Source of the DNA: Petrolisthes cinctipes | Lineage: Eukaryota; Arthropoda; Malacostraca; Decapoda; Porcellanidae | Assembly: GCA_033782935.1 (NCBI GenBank) | Contig: JAWQEG010000062.1 | Coordinates: 10,124,001-10,188,000, forward strand | DNA: 64,000 nucleotides | Direction of reading: 5' to 3' | Part shown: positions 39,839 through 54,214 of the stretch, piece after piece | Layout: each line of letters opens with the position of its first letter | Position numbering within the stretch: position 1 is the stretch's first letter | The notes under the pieces: generated by a model | Seen by the model: the letters and a program-made list of their open reading frames with translations, nothing else | Told to the model about the DNA's origin: nothing | Databases searched by the model: none | Translations under genes and position numbers: made by a program

Positions 39839-40783
39839 TGCTTGGAGAACAAAAAAAAAACGACCAGTGATTTCCAACTATATCCTGATGCAATTTACTG
39901 TGGTAATAAGACCTGAAGCAGTATTGGCCAATCCAATTAATTAATGGGGAGAAAAATCTCTTGACGGCCAATTGAAGGGTTACTGACTCCATCAATCTAT
40001 GCCATAAAACAGACAGACAAATCTCTTTGATTTTATACGGAGGAACAGTTGCGGGCAATAGTAATCATCCACATAGGCACATTTTAATTAAAGGAATCAT
40101 TGCCCTACTTCCAAATTAGACCACAATAAGTGTTTCAAACTAATTTATCGTGCAGTGAGCCTCTGTTGGTGAGAGCAATCAGCAAGACCACATCAAAAGA
40201 CAAGCACATCAAGCATACTACAAGCCTCTTTACCAGGAAATAATACGCCAGTCATGTCTCACCTTCTCTTGCTTTTGAGTTATAATGTTTTATGTATATG
40301 TGTCTGATATTGACTTGCTTTAGATTTTTTGTATTATTGTGTGTGTGTTTATTAATTACGAATGTTTTATTTATTTACTCAGCAGAATATGCTTCGTCAC
40401 CACCCAAGGTTCTATTTCTGAGAGCAGAATAGTGTTAAGAGAATAGTATACTTTTGAGACATTAGAGCGCCATGATTCTTCCAAACGAATGCCAAGGAAC
40501 AGAAACATGAACAATAATAATAGTGTCTGTTGCTTGGAATAGTTTGGAGAAATTAGTTGCTCTATATTTACCATCACTGTACCACCACCTTAAAAGTGTT
40601 AATGTGGTAATGTGGTTACTTCTTCCTAGTTGTCAAAGAAACAAGAGCGATATATCGTCAATAAAGACTCCTCCTCACACGGTGCAAGAACTCTATTTAT
40701 CAAAATAATTATCCCTCTTAAGTTACAATTTTATTGGTAATAATTCCTTCATGGCAAGGACTAGAGCCTGGCACTGCTAAGAA

Positions 40784-40826
<43 letters not shown>

Positions 40827-41184
40827 CTCTGACACTGTTTTGAAACTATAACATAGACTCGTTCTTCAAGTGGAGGAAGTCATATAGTCCACTGCATCGG
40901 CGCTCCCTTTCACTTTTTTAACAGTCCCTCTTTTCTTTCTATTTCCTTCCTGCTTGCTGTCCCACCTCTCTATCACCTTCTTCTGGCGCTATATGACCTC
41001 GCTATTGCGGCGCCTAACATCAATCGATCAATCAATAAATCCACTGCATCGAAATAATGGGCCTGAAACACGTTGATGGCGAGTTCAGTGTTGCAGACAT
41101 AAGAACAAGACAATACAAATTCTGAGAATATTTCTAGTGCATACCTGCCCTGTTCTCTTACCATTCCTGGAGACAGTTACTGTA
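39728..41184. repeat. Intergenic DNA of unit B, no gene seen
   Basis: Counterpart of 18351-19788, with (CA)n at 39800-39838 and (GT)n at 40786-40822. No coding signal. Confidence 0.6.
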
Positions 41185-42045
<861 letters not shown>

Positions 42046-42839
42046 CCCTTAAATCCCTATTGACCAAATATCACGTCACCGCGAATTTAGGCCTTGAAGC
42101 CGATTGACGTAATATAAAGCCGGTAGAAAAAAAACTGCTTGGGCTATATCTAGCCACTTTATTGGTAACATTGGTTAGGTTGGGCCTTCAGTGAGTGGTG
42201 TGAGGGGTGTGAGAGGGAAATGGTTAACTCGTCATATATACGCAATGAAAATACGCTCGCTCACGTTTTCTAATTTTTAGGGTTTTTTTAGGGGTAACTA
42301 CTTTATTACTCATGGCGCTGCTGTACGCAAACCAGTGGACCTAGGAAACTTTAGTTTACAGATTCTGGTGTGTAAAATCAAGCTCTACAAATCTGTAATA
42401 ACAAAATTTACCTAAACGAAACTTTAAAAATCATCCTCTTTTTGCGGTTCACGCTCCTGGGGCCGGATCCAAGAAACTTAACAACGTCGGTAACTCGAGT
42501 TAGCGACGTCGGCCACTACCGACACGATCCAAGAAGCAAAATGATGACGTCACGGGCGCGTTAGCGACGTCGTTAATAACAACACCTCGGGAGGTGTAGT
42601 AAAAGCTGGTAAAAGTTAACGACGTGCACCATATGGGCTCAGATATCATCATATTTAGTGAATATTTCTCATTGATTACAGTGGAAATTGATATCAATAT
42701 ATATTTAAAGACGGCAAGATGTAAACAAAGTGCCGTTAAACACGCAAAAAGCATGCTAGACAACATTTCAAGTACTGCTTGTACTGTACATCGGTGACTG
42801 GTCTCACACTGCCAGTCAGCGGACTGAGGCTACTTCACC

Positions 42840-45800
42840 ATGGACTACGTGTTGGCTGACATGGCAGCAAGGGCTCTAAGGAGAGAGGTGCTTTCGAGAC
42901 CGTCTGGACCCTCTAGCTCTCAATGACAACGAGCTGATAAGGCACTACCACCTTCCTCGGCATGAGCTGACGCAGCTCATTGATCATTGATGAGTTCTCA
43001 CCCCTGCTGAGAAGAACAAAGCGAGGAAATCCCATACCACCACATACCCAGCTACTGATTGCCTTGAGAGTGTATGCCAGTGGCTCCTTTCACCATGTTA
43101 ATTGGAGACACAAGAGGTGAGTAAAATATAATGCGTATTATTTTCTTTTCTTTTTAGTTTTAAAAGTTAGGCTAGTGGTTACTCCTCCCTAATTTACTGT
43201 AGCCTATCTATAGATATCTTCTCAATGTATTATCCTCAGATTTCCTTAACATAATTTATGTATATATCAAATCAAGTAAAAAATATTAATATATATATAT
43301 ACTGTACTGTATATGAAATATATAAATTAATTAAGTATAACCAATAAAATATTTTTTTTTATTCTAAATACTGTATTTCAATTTGTCCATTATACTAAGA
43401 TTTATTTAGACTTGATGCTCAAAGATGCATTGTTTGTGCCATACCTTTTCAAGGATAAAGAATATCAGCAATTTACATAAGCAAGTATCATATAAGATAA
43501 GCATATCATATCATAATAAAGGTCTTGAAACACATGAGAAATATTGGTTGAATACAAAATGGCTCTATTGTACTTTGTAACCTGTTTTCATTATTGCTTA
43601 TCTTGTCATTAATAACTGTAAGCATGATGCAGTATGTTTTCTGATATAGTTTGTCCTAATAGTGGCCAAAGTAACAGGAGCTGCATATATACAGTGCTGT
43701 ATTATACTGTACTAATAGTGGCCAAAGTAACAGGAGCTGCATATATACAGTGCTGTATTATACTTTACTAATAGTGGCCAAAGTAACAGGAGCTGCATAT
43801 ATACAGTGCTGTATCATACTGTACTAATAGTGGCCAAAGAAACAGGAGCTGCATATATACAGTGCTGTATCATACTGTACTTTTTGCATAAATAAAATCT
43901 TTTGTGAACAATGTTTGGACTACATAAACAACCCACTATAATATTTAAATTTCTTCACTACTCTATTACAATTAAATATTGTACATAGTTTTCTAGGCAG
44001 CATAGGGTTGCAGTCAAGTAATTTTAACACAAATTGTATTATTACAGTTTAAAAACCTAGCCAAACAATACTATAATATTTTTTCTCATGCAACAAATAT
44101 ACATATTGAATAAATAACGATTATTTCAGGTCCAACACAAGCAAGGATCAGCAGAATATTCACCAGAATAACAAACATCATGAGTACCAAGGCTGCTGAG
44201 GAAATTAATATGCCATCAACACCACAACAGTTGTGAACATGAGCCCAAGCCTTCAGCAGGGTCACCAACTTCCCACGAGTAATTGAAGCTATAGATGGTA
44301 AGCTTCATAGTTTTATTGATGAAATCCATAATGCTAGTTGTTTTCCTTGTTGTTAGAACCCAATCATATAGAGACATGCTTCATAATAAATTATCAGTCT
44401 CCCCCCACCAACATTGTTGTGATTCTTGGCTCTACAACATACAAGGTGTAAGAGAGGTAACAGTTTTTTACCCTCAATATTAACTTCAACCTTGCCTTGT
44501 GTACTTTCCTCTTTAGGAATTATATTGGTTTGGCTTATATAATACTGTACCTGTATACAGTCCTGTATATACTATGTCATTCCTTTGTTTAGAGTATGAG
44601 GCAGACAGATAAAATTGATCCTATTGTTACACAATATATTAATGTTTATGCTATGTATGCAGGTACACACGTTGCCATCAAGGCTCCAAGTATTGATGAG
44701 GCCATGTACTGTACGTCAAAAGAAAAAGATTAAATTCACTAAACTTTCAAGTTGTTTGTGATGGAAATGGCTTGATCATCAATTATTCTGCCAGATTTCC
44801 AGGTACTGTACTGTATTTCATGTACCTAGATTTAAATAATGTGTGTAAATAAGAAATTTTGTGTAAGATACTGTTTAGTATATGGTCTATATTATTGCAT
44901 ACCCTTGTATATGAAAAATTTCCCAAAACCTGCATGGTTATATCTCTTTAAAAAGTCTTCCCATTTACACTAGGGTTGCCAAGTGTATTAAAACATTATA
45001 TATATGTGAGGGCTTCTTGGCATAACATTTGAAGTAAAACCACATGCTTTAATACATGTGTCACTTTGCAGGGTCCACTTATGATGCCTACATTTGAAGG
45101 AACAGCAACTTGAGGCAACACTTTAGTAGAGGCACTTTGGGGACTACTTACTCCTAGGTTGGTATCAGGAGATGTTTTAACAAGTGTACAGTTCTAAGGC
45201 TGTATGATATACATATTCCTCCCATGTGAGTTTATGTATGGTTATATATGTATGTACAGTATGTATAAATAGTTCATCTTTCTGGTAACAATGTGTTGCA
45301 GGTGACAGTGGGTACCCATTGGAGCCTTTTCTCATGACCCCAGTCACCAATCCCACAAATGAGGCAGAGGAACTCTACTACAGGGCCCTTGTAAGAACAA
45401 GGGTCATTGTGGAGCTGACCTTAGGAGTTGTGAAAAATCGCTTCAGGTTAGGAAGTGACTTTTTAATATCCCTTCGGTTTCAACAAATCACAAGCAAACT
45501 CTATATATAGTTATAATTTGCTCCCTTTCCAAACCTCAATTCTAATTTCATAAGAGTTTCCAATCAATGGCAAGGTTTCTAAATCTTTTGACTTTATAAT
45601 GAAATGAAAATTTTACCTTTATTAATGTATTTCATATGATTACTTTTTGTTCACATTGGTCCATAAAATCCACTGTTACATTTTCCTTTTATATCCCTCT
45701 AATAAATGGTATCCAACAGATGTATTCATCGGTTTGGTGGAGAATTACAGTACACTCCTTTGAGATCTGCAAAGATTGTAAGTGCTTGTCTCCTGCTGCA

Positions 45801-46185
45801 CAACCGGTGTGTCAGTAGGAGTATTCCTGACCCTAACAATGTAAGTATACACTGTGGCTTAGTATTTATTGTAGCATTAACTTACCTTACTGTGCTACTA
45901 TATAAGTACAATGAGACACCAGTAATTACTTCAATTACAGTAATTATTATAATACTGTACAATGCAATCTCTGCAATTGCACTGCTTCAACCCTGAAGTT
46001 TGTCTTAATATATCAATGTTTTTCAGTGATTTCTAAAATCCCTTAATACCTTCATTTTCCAGCATCTACCAGAAGAGGACATGCCTATTGAGGCCCATGT
46101 AGTTGGAGCTGGTGATCGTGGTGGCACGGGTAGACAGACACGTGACGAGATCATACCGGAGTTTTATGGTCGAAAGGGGGTTTAA
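42840..46185 (+). pseudogene. HARBI1-like Harbinger transposase, copy B
   Basis: Exons 42840-43116, 44130-44297, 44663-44802, 45072-45157, 45302-45446, 45720-45840 and 46063-46185, mirroring copy A. The AIDG, DSGYP and VELTLGVVKNRFR motifs are present. It shares the exon-1 end frameshift, the two exon-2 stops and the exon-3 shift with A. It also has its own 2-nt loss near 42890 and an 8-bp tandem duplication near 42980-42995. Not functional as read. Confidence 0.8.
43660..43880. repeat. Four-unit minisatellite in Harbinger B
   Basis: Four units of about 56 bp, each with aatagtggccaaagtaacag and ending near the tgctgtatNatactgtac block. Confidence 0.85.
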
Positions 46186-47100
46186 AAAAATAAAATTATG
46201 TCTTGGTTACTAGTGTATTTATTTACCAACTTATTATGTCTGTGTCTGTTGGTATTTTGCTATATGTTTTTTTAATGTGGCATGTGACAGAATGTTTGGT
46301 AACATTGGTACAGTATTGGCATGCAGAATCACCAAACTATATATATACTGTATATCTATTTCTTAAGTTGGTGTTATTGGTTATATTTACATTACGATTA
46401 CATGGTTTTTCCAATGGGATCTTGAATGTTTATTGTGTTGCTGGAATGTGTGACTGTATGCAGTTCAGTGTTATTTACAGTATGCTCCTAACTTAGCTAG
46501 GAGCATGCTATTACTGTCTTCCCTACCATGACAACACTGTATGCTCCTAGCCAAATTAGTAGCATACTGTATGCAACACATCCTGATCCAAAGTTATTTT
46601 CCTTATTTCTCAATAAACACTCTTACAATAGAAGCCAGCACTATAATGGCTTCAGCGGCTTGTCTCTGTGCTGCTGCACTTTCTCTAATAGCAGCTGTGG
46701 CTTCCTGCTGACTCCATCATTACTTCTAGGATGTCCCTAATGTCCTCTTGTGCATGGAGGAAGTGTGGCAACAATACGTATTCTGCTGTGTGTTCAGAAT
46801 AAACAATGTTCTTAAATGATCTTCAGAGAATGGATCATGGATTCACCAATATAAGCACTGACAGGAGGTGGGAACAGGATTAGAATATTTGGTATTAGTT
46901 AGATGGCAGAGCACAGAGTGCTACGAAAATAGAAAACAGTACACTACTGTAAATACAGCACTGTGTTATACATCATTGTCTTAAACAAAATACAAGTATG
47001 TTAATAATTAATGAAATGCTAAAACCAAGTACTGTATACTGAATGATTAATGGAATTACCATACAAAGAGTGCATAAAATCAATAAGCATTTCATAATCT
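46186..47100. other. Harbinger B 3' half, no intact gene
   Basis: Non-coding apart from the possible second-gene exon (about 46610-46735, minus strand). It includes a short perfect hairpin, atgctcctaacttagctaggagcat (stem about 9 bp), at about 46481-46505, mirrored in copy A near 11779. Confidence 0.5.
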
Positions 47101-47521
47101 TTTCATTATTTACATTTCGTATGACTCCAAAAACTATTTTCAGATACTAAATAAAAACTGTGGACGTACCTGCTGTGTTTGAAATGAAAAAGTCGAGTAC
47201 ACTCAGTAGAGCGATACGAAGACACTTGTTTTGACAGCTGCCAGCTGATCGCGGTTTTTAAACAAACGCGCCATGTCACACGCTTCGTGATTGGCTACGA
47301 GGTGTCCATGACGTCATTGATGACTCTAGCCAATCAGAGGCGTGTACCAGTTACCGCGCTCCTAACAACAGGCGGGCAGAGGCTTCTTGGATCAGGGCGA
47401 AGTTAACGACGCCTGCGTGTAGTTAGTTATCAACGACATCGGTATTAGCGACGCGTCGCTAAACAATCTCTTTGGATTCCACCCCTGTAGCGGTAGGGGG
47501 ATTGCGGTTCTTAGGGGTTAA

Positions 47522-49052
47522 AAGCAATCCAACTGAGAAAGTCAGCCGTGCATATCACAGAGAACTTAAGAAACTTTTAAAAGGTAGAGACGACCTGATC
47601 AAGAGTTTCTTTGTGACAAATCCCTCGACACCTTATATGTATGGTCTCATTAAAACCCATAAACCAGATAATCCTCATAGACCTATAACAAGCTCCATTG
47701 GATCAGTAACATATAAACTATCTAAGTGGTTAGTCACACTATTATCTCCATTTGTAGGAACGGTCTCAGAATCTTTCGTTAAAAACAGTGAGGATCTTGT
47801 GAACAAGATAAAAACACTAAAAGTATTGTACCCCTATAAATTAGTCAGTTTTGATGTTAAGTCTCTTTTCACCAATGTCCCTCTAGATGATATATTAAAT
47901 TTCCTCCCAAACATCATTGGCAACAATATTGATGGGATACTAAGTGACATCATCACCAAATTGATTAGGTTATGTGTTGACAGTTCAACGTTTGTATTTG
48001 AAGGTAGGCACTACTCACATAAATTTGGTATGGCCATGGGAAACCCCCTTTCCCCTGTTGTGGCTAATCTATACATGGAATATTTTGAGGATAATTTGTT
48101 AAGTACAATTAAAGAATCAAATGTAACGTGGCTAAGATATGTGGATGATGTATTATGTTTCTGGCCTGATCATCTAGATGTTAGTGATTTTTTGGAGAAA
48201 TTAAACTCACTTGCCCCTTCCATCAAATTTACTCATGAACTTGAACAAGATAACACTCTCCCATTTTTAGATGTTCAAATTGTAAGAGATAATGGTTTTC
48301 TCAAAACAAAAGTGTATAGGAAGCCTACAAACATACTATCTTATGTCCATTTTCATTCTGACCATCACATGAAGGTGAAGAAATCAATATTTATATCCAT
48401 GTATTTAAGGGCATATAGAATTTCGGATCCTGAATATTTAGAAGCAGAAATTAAAACAATTTTAGAAATTGGTCAGAAATTAAAATACCCAGTGAACATT
48501 CTTAATCAGTGTCATAATACAGCAAAGAAACGCTTTTATTACGTAAGAGATGAGAGGTTACCTCACCAGCCATATCAAAAGATACTTGTTCTTCCATTCC
48601 ATGAAAACTTTATTGATTGTATTCAGGTACTGAAGAAACTCAATGTACAAATAGTGTTTAAATATGATAATACAGTTCAAAAAACTCTCATCGAGAATAG
48701 TCCAGAAAATTACTCTGGTGTAATATATGAAATTCCATGTAGGGACTGTGACCAGTTTTATATAGGACAGTCTGGTAAAGATTTAAAAACTAGAGTATCA
48801 CAACATAAATATAGCGTCAAGGTGGGACAACAAAGTAGTGGATTATTCCAACATAAAGCTATCAACAATCACCATATTAATTGGGCTGGTTCTAAAGTTT
48901 TAGCTAAGGCAAAATGTTTTTATGAAAGAAATGTAATCGAATCTTGTATGATTTCTAATACATATGATAGAAATGTGAATTTGAGTTATGGTCATTTTAA
49001 GTGTGATAAAGTGTTGACAAATATGGTAATTAAGAGATTCCCGCCAGACTAA
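47522..49052 (+). pseudogene. Penelope-like element, 3' part, unit B (open frame)
   Basis: Most of the RT and the whole GIY-YIG in one open frame, without the stop seen in unit A. FDV is at about 47860, GMAMGNPLSP at about 48028, YVDD at about 48139 and GVIYEIPC at 48717. The open frame reaches back to 47472, but its first 17 residues come from the Harbinger and MITE ends and are not original. The N-terminal part lies at 41651-42045, on the far side of the nested insertion. The frame ends at 49052. Confidence 0.92.
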
Positions 49053-49122
49053 TCTGGGCATGTGATGTGAGGTGAGGTGAGTTTTCTTTTAGCTCCACCC
49101 CCAGGTGGCCTATGTGTATATA

Positions 49123-49938
49123 TGTTACAGTAAAATCTTTAAAACAGTAAATTTGTAAATTTCCTAGAATTTTCAGTAAATTTACAAAGTGACTGTTTCA
49201 ATCAGTAAATTTACAAAATTACTAAGATTTGTAGGAAATTTACAAATTTACTGATCGTTATCGATGAATCATTAAACATACACTATTGGGGTGAAAGCTG
49301 GTGTGCTAAAAGGGGGCTTTTCCCGAAATCAGTTTGATTTATGCCCTCAAAGACTGTTGAACAATGAGGATATCTGTCTTGACAAAGTAATTTCTTTGCG
49401 TTCCGCCGTCATAGCAGAATCAGCATCAGGTGGGCAAGGTTTCACAAAATGTAACTGTGTGCGTGGGGCAAAGAGATGCGGAACAAATAAATGTTCTTGT
49501 TTCAGAAACGACCTCAAGTGTAACTCCAAATGTCACTCCAGTCTGACATGTCCAAATAAGTAGCCTAGTATGTTAACACTACCATAGTGCAAGTCACCCC
49601 CCCCCCCACACACACACCCTTTATGTTCTTTTTAATCCTGTTTTATGAATAAATTAGATCATTATGTTCTTTTTAATCCTGTTTTGTGAATAAATTGGAT
49701 CAATTGACTTTAGATGATGTGTGTTTCTGCTCGTTTGTGTAAAAAATAATAATAAAAAATCATAATCGATGAATCAGTAATTTTGTAAAATTACTGGCTC
49801 CTGAAATTAGTATATTTGTAAATTTCCTACAAATTTTAGTAATTTTGTAAATTTACTGATTGAAACAGTCACTTTGTAAATTTTCTGGAAAATCAAGGAA
49901 ATTTACAAATTTACTGTTTTGAAGATTTTACTGTAACA
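49123..49938 (+). mobile_element. Ginger-like DNA transposon, deletion derivative (816 bp)
   Basis: The ends TGTTACAGTAAAATC and their complement form inverted repeats of about 135 bp, rich in gtaaatttac subrepeats. TATA is present at both sides (49119-49122 and 49939-49942); in unit A the uninserted site near 22210 has one copy. TGT...ACA ends, a 4-bp duplication and the enclosed ORF fit Ginger elements, which use a Gypsy-like integrase. The integrase core is deleted. Confidence 0.75.
49291..49563 (+). pseudogene. C-terminal CXC-type cysteine-rich domain of a Ginger/KRBA2-like integrase
   Basis: About 90 codons: a segment VLKGGFSRNQFDLCP, then ISLRSAV, then GGQGFTKCNC followed by a Cys-rich stretch to CHSSLTCPNK. 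The spacing of nine cysteines resembles a CXC (tesmin/TSO1-like) domain, known at the C-terminus of KRBA2-like integrase proteins of arthropod and other animal transposons. The integrase catalytic core is absent upstream and the apparent start is not an ATG, so this is a remnant. Confidence 0.65.
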
Positions 49939-49942
49939 TATA

Positions 49943-50037
49943 TACTCCGACTATACCCTTTTATGTTTCACTCTGTCTGAGGATGTAATATACGAAAGTA
50001 CTTAATGTTCTGTCTATTATTTCTCCTGTGGTTATTT

Positions 50038-50084
<47 letters not shown>
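49943..50084 (+). other. 3' end of the Penelope-like element, unit B, and (TA)22
   Basis: Continuation of the element's 3' region after the Ginger-like insertion, including the hammerhead-like CTGAGGA...CGAAA motif, then TA repeats. Confidence 0.6.
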
Positions 50085-50086
<2 letters not shown>

Positions 50087-51473
50087 AGGGTGTGTTTGTC
50101 AGCTTCCATCTCGTTGTCATTGGAATAGTGTACTTCTGGTGCATTAGAGTGCCTTAATTCCTCCAAAGTATGTCAGAAAACAACACCAGATAAACAACAA
50201 TTATGCTTGGAATAGGTTGCAGGAATCAGTTTATCCAAATTTACCGATACTGTAGGCTACTATCCTCTTAAAATAGAAAGGCATAATGCCTATTCTTAGG
50301 TTGTTGTTGTTGATGTTCTCCCGGAGCAGAATGGCCTCCTGCCCCACAGACCCCAGATACGCTCTGGTCGCAGTGAAAAAAAAGAAGAAGAAGAAGCTGG
50401 TCCTATATGGCCTTATTGGAAAAAAAAAAAAAAAAAAAGAGCCTTCGGTTGCATTGCACCTCACGTGGATTTCTAATCCATGTGGGTGGATCTCGTCAAA
50501 TCGACTAGCAAGTGACCCGATCCTACAACAACCTTTATTCTAGCCCTATTGGGGATGGCTAATATTCACAGAGAATAAAGTCAGCCCCATTCTAAAGTAG
50601 AGTGACGCATGCAAGAATTTCCATGATGTTGACGAATGACGATAGCGTGGTACCAGCACGATGGCTCTGTGTGTAGTGTGTCTTTTGAGTCATCGTACCG
50701 GTACCACACCATCGTTAACACCAAAATCAAGAGCATACTGGAAGGTCTTTACAGATGCAGCCTATGTGTGACATCACGGAGAGAGAGAGAGAGAGAGATG
50801 ATTGACAATTATACTTATAGGCTACAGAGAAAACGAATGTACTAAATTATTTTAAAGGAACACTGATCACTAATTACCCTCACAAACCTCGTATCTCCCA
50901 TCTCATTAGTTATCACTATCATTAATCAGGGATGTTTTTCATTTAGTGGGCTCAGGTCAAAATTGATCAAACTACTATATTTTATTTTTTATTCTCTTCA
51001 CAAACCTATATTTTAGAACAACCTATATGTTAGATCAACTCAAAATATTCTTATATTCACCATTATAACTACCATTGATAACTATTACAGAACTACACTG
51101 TCAATACCCGTATTACAATAATTACACATAATTACAGTATAATTACACATAACTACAGTATAATTACACAATTATTCAATTATTCTCTCTCTCTCTCTCT
51201 CTCTCTCCAGTTCAGGGGGCGTGGTTATTTTTATTGTTGGCTATTGGAGGCTACTGATTCCTGCACACGATACCATGAAATAAAACCTACATGCTGAGGG
51301 ATTCTGTTTCATGGCATAGTTTGAAGGAATCATCACCATCCCTCCACAATACATACACCCCTCTCAAAAATAATTATAATACATAAATACAACAAATCAA
51401 TAAAAAGAATAATAAAATATCCTGAATAATATTCGCAAACACTTGCTTCCCTGCACTGATTGATTGCATGCTA

Positions 51474-51505
<32 letters not shown>

Positions 51506-51688
51506 CGACAGATTAATCCTGGGTCATGAATCTGGGAAACCTTACTGATAGCATGAAACAATTATTTTTTTCATAACCCATTACAGTAGGAGAGTTATTA
51601 TATCTATTTCTTTTAAACTTACCTGTGGACTACGAGTTTCATTAGAGTAATAACTGTGAAGATTTAACAGGTGTTATTTTATATCTGT
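50085..51688. repeat. Intergenic DNA of unit B, no gene seen
   Basis: Counterpart of 22421-24009. It includes A-runs (50376-50440), a (GA)n tract (50780-50798), (CT)n (51184-51207) and (GT)n (51476-51504). Confidence 0.6.
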
Positions 51689-51936
<248 letters not shown>

Positions 51937-52051
51937 CTGATACGGCATTCCCTCGTTCTACACTGTTGTTATGCGTGTGTATTATACTGTTTGCCATTAA
52001 TATGTATAGAATAAGCCCTCATTATTTACTGGCTTATGGGTGCGTAATGTA

Positions 52052-52261
52052 CAGTCACAATCAAATATCCACAAACACTTTCCTTCCATCGTGCAAATAA
52101 ATCAGTATCATATCAATATATAACCATACAACACTTTATGTCACCTCAACCCCCTCAATTAGTATTATGAGGTGCTGCAAAATCATTCATGTGTTGTTCT
52201 TTATTACCAAGATATTTACTAAGATGGAAGGAAAGTGTCGGTGGATATTTGATTGTGGCTG
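52052..52261. mobile_element. 210-bp Tc1/mariner-type MITE, unit B
   Basis: Copy of 25477-25686, flanked by TA (52050-52051 and 52262-52263). Confidence 0.85.
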
Positions 52262-53123
52262 TACTAATTTCCACAAAAGTAGTGTCCATTACCCTGCCAC
52301 AGTAAGAATTGAAATAACTTGAGTTTGAAATTTGGGAACAGCTGGGGAAATCCTATGATCAGAAAACAGATGTCGCCGTTTGTTGTGCTGGGAGAACCAG
52401 GAGGAGGGGAAAAAACTGGAGGAGAAGGGGGAAAGGGAGGAAAACTGGAGGAAGAAGAAGGAAACAGGAAGAGTTGAGGGCTGGATAAGTGATGGCTAAT
52501 TTAATTAACTGAGAAGAGACGCTAATATGGAGTGATACCAACAGATAACATAAAATAAAATCTGAATAACTAAAATCCCATTTAACAAATATTACTACAC
52601 ATAATTGTATCTCAGGTGTTTCCCATTCTCAGTTCATGTTGATATACAAGACTCAGGCTTTGGTTTACAACTCACGCAAAGGAACGTGAGTTGGCCATAG
52701 TGGCATCATTCATGGTCTTATATGGGCTGTCCCTAAATATAAAGCTGGAAAACCGATAGCATAATGGAGCCCCAGGAATTGCACAACGCCTTTGGTCTGC
52801 AGTGTTTAAATATCCCACAACAATACTCACACTTTAAATATTTCGAAGTGTGCTAAATATCCGTAAATATTATGTACTGAACATCATAAAAAATAAATGA
52901 TGGTAGAAACTTTATTAAATAAATACTATGCTAAAAAAATATCCCACGACGGGGCATAGAGATTATTGTATACAACACAATTCAATACAAATTTTTGGGC
53001 TTACGTCACTCTTGTTGATGTCCATTCTAGACGGATTAATACATAATAGATTTATGCAAGGCTGTAAGTTCATGTTTTATTCTTAATTACCAACAATAAT
53101 AAATTCTAACCAATACATACAAA
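52262..53123. repeat. Intergenic DNA of unit B, no gene seen
   Basis: Copy of 25687-26548. Confidence 0.5.
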
Positions 53124-53605
53124 TTAGAAATTGGTCCAGGCACCAACTCCATTAACAAAATCATTAAGGCGATAAGGGATGGAGTCGACTAGCTTCAAAC
53201 ACACCCCTGGTCGTCGACGTATACATTTCCACACATCATATTTCCACACATCTATTGTTGCACATGTTCGCTGATCCCAAATATCCCAAGCACGTTTCAT
53301 CATGGCCCACAAATGCTCAATCGGATTAAATTAATATCGCATCCTTTTGCTGGTCAGTCGATGACCTCGATTTCAGGGTGATCCTCGAGGTAGTTCTTAA
53401 CTCTGATGTTTGTATGTCATGAACCAGCTTTATAGTGTGGGGAGTTGGAACTACCATTTCCCGGACAGTAGCAATTAATAAGCATTTGATCCAGGATTTC
53501 TACATATTGCTCACAAGCGAACCGGCCATTGATCTATACCAGTTTTCCTCTCTGGCCTATATGCCCACATCCAACCCCAGAATGGCACTGACACTTTACC
53601 ACTCA
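53124..53605 (-). pseudogene. Tc1-like transposase remnant, unit B
   Basis: Copy of 26549-27030 with the FNPIEHLW motif and the same stops. Confidence 0.75.
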
Positions 53606-53624
53606 CTTTGTGTTCATACTTCTT

Positions 53625-54214
53625 ATTACGGAATTTACACCAGTAAATTAGTGTAAACAAAATCTCACCATTAATAGAGAGAAATTACTCCTCACACCAT
53701 CGACAGGACAGGATGGTTTAGTAAGATCTGAAACAATTACACTTTAATTTCAATGATAATAATTACTCACACTTGTATTCTTAAAAAAATTAGTTTACCT
53801 AATATCGTAATAATTTAAACATTATATACAATGTACTCTTTCACACACCCTAGTTATTTCTTAGGTTAGGATTACCGGGAAACTTATTTTGGGAAACAAT
53901 GTCACTTTCAGTAATTAATACATTATAATAAATGTTAGGCATAATATTTGTGAATCAATCTTTTTAAAGAAATATAATAAATGATTGTGCCATATTTATA
54001 TTGTAAGATATATCAGTGTCAATAATATTTTAACAACATAACAATAATTGATTGATGCCCTTTTTGCATTGAATGTATAGTCCCAAGGAAATACATAATA
54101 CATTTAACCTGGAAATAATGATCATTATGTGATTTAAATATAATGTATTAATGTCATTCATGATGTGTATAATACCTCACAAGAGCCATGTCTCGTTGTT
54201 TGCGTTGAAATAGG
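53625..54214 (-). repeat. Block X, minus copy at the right of unit B
   Basis: Copy of 27050-27639, with the same internal deletion. Confidence 0.75.

Larger units (their letters stand above)
42460..47484 (+). mobile_element. Harbinger element B (5025 bp)
   Basis: The same family as 10800-16630 but in the opposite orientation. It starts GGGCCGGATCCAAG and ends with the complement of GGGTGGAATCC. CTG is duplicated at 42457-42459 and 47485-47487. It lies inside the piggyBac-like MITE. It lacks the 960-bp segment of copy A and has four minisatellite units where A has two. Confidence 0.9.
42046..47517. mobile_element. piggyBac-like MITE carrying a nested Harbinger
   Basis: It begins CCCTTAAATCCC and ends with the complement of CCCCTAAGAACC. 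TTAA occurs on both sides (42042-42045 and 47518-47521) but only once in the empty site of unit A (near 20612). TTAA targets and CCC ends are hallmarks of piggyBac elements. Without the Harbinger it is about 445 bp (42046-42459 plus 47488-47517) and has no gene, so it needed transposase from elsewhere. Confidence 0.82.

Noticed and set aside
47472..47521. First 17 residues of the unit B Penelope ORF as a true N-terminus
   Set aside because: These codons come from the Harbinger and MITE ends; unit A shows the real upstream sequence.
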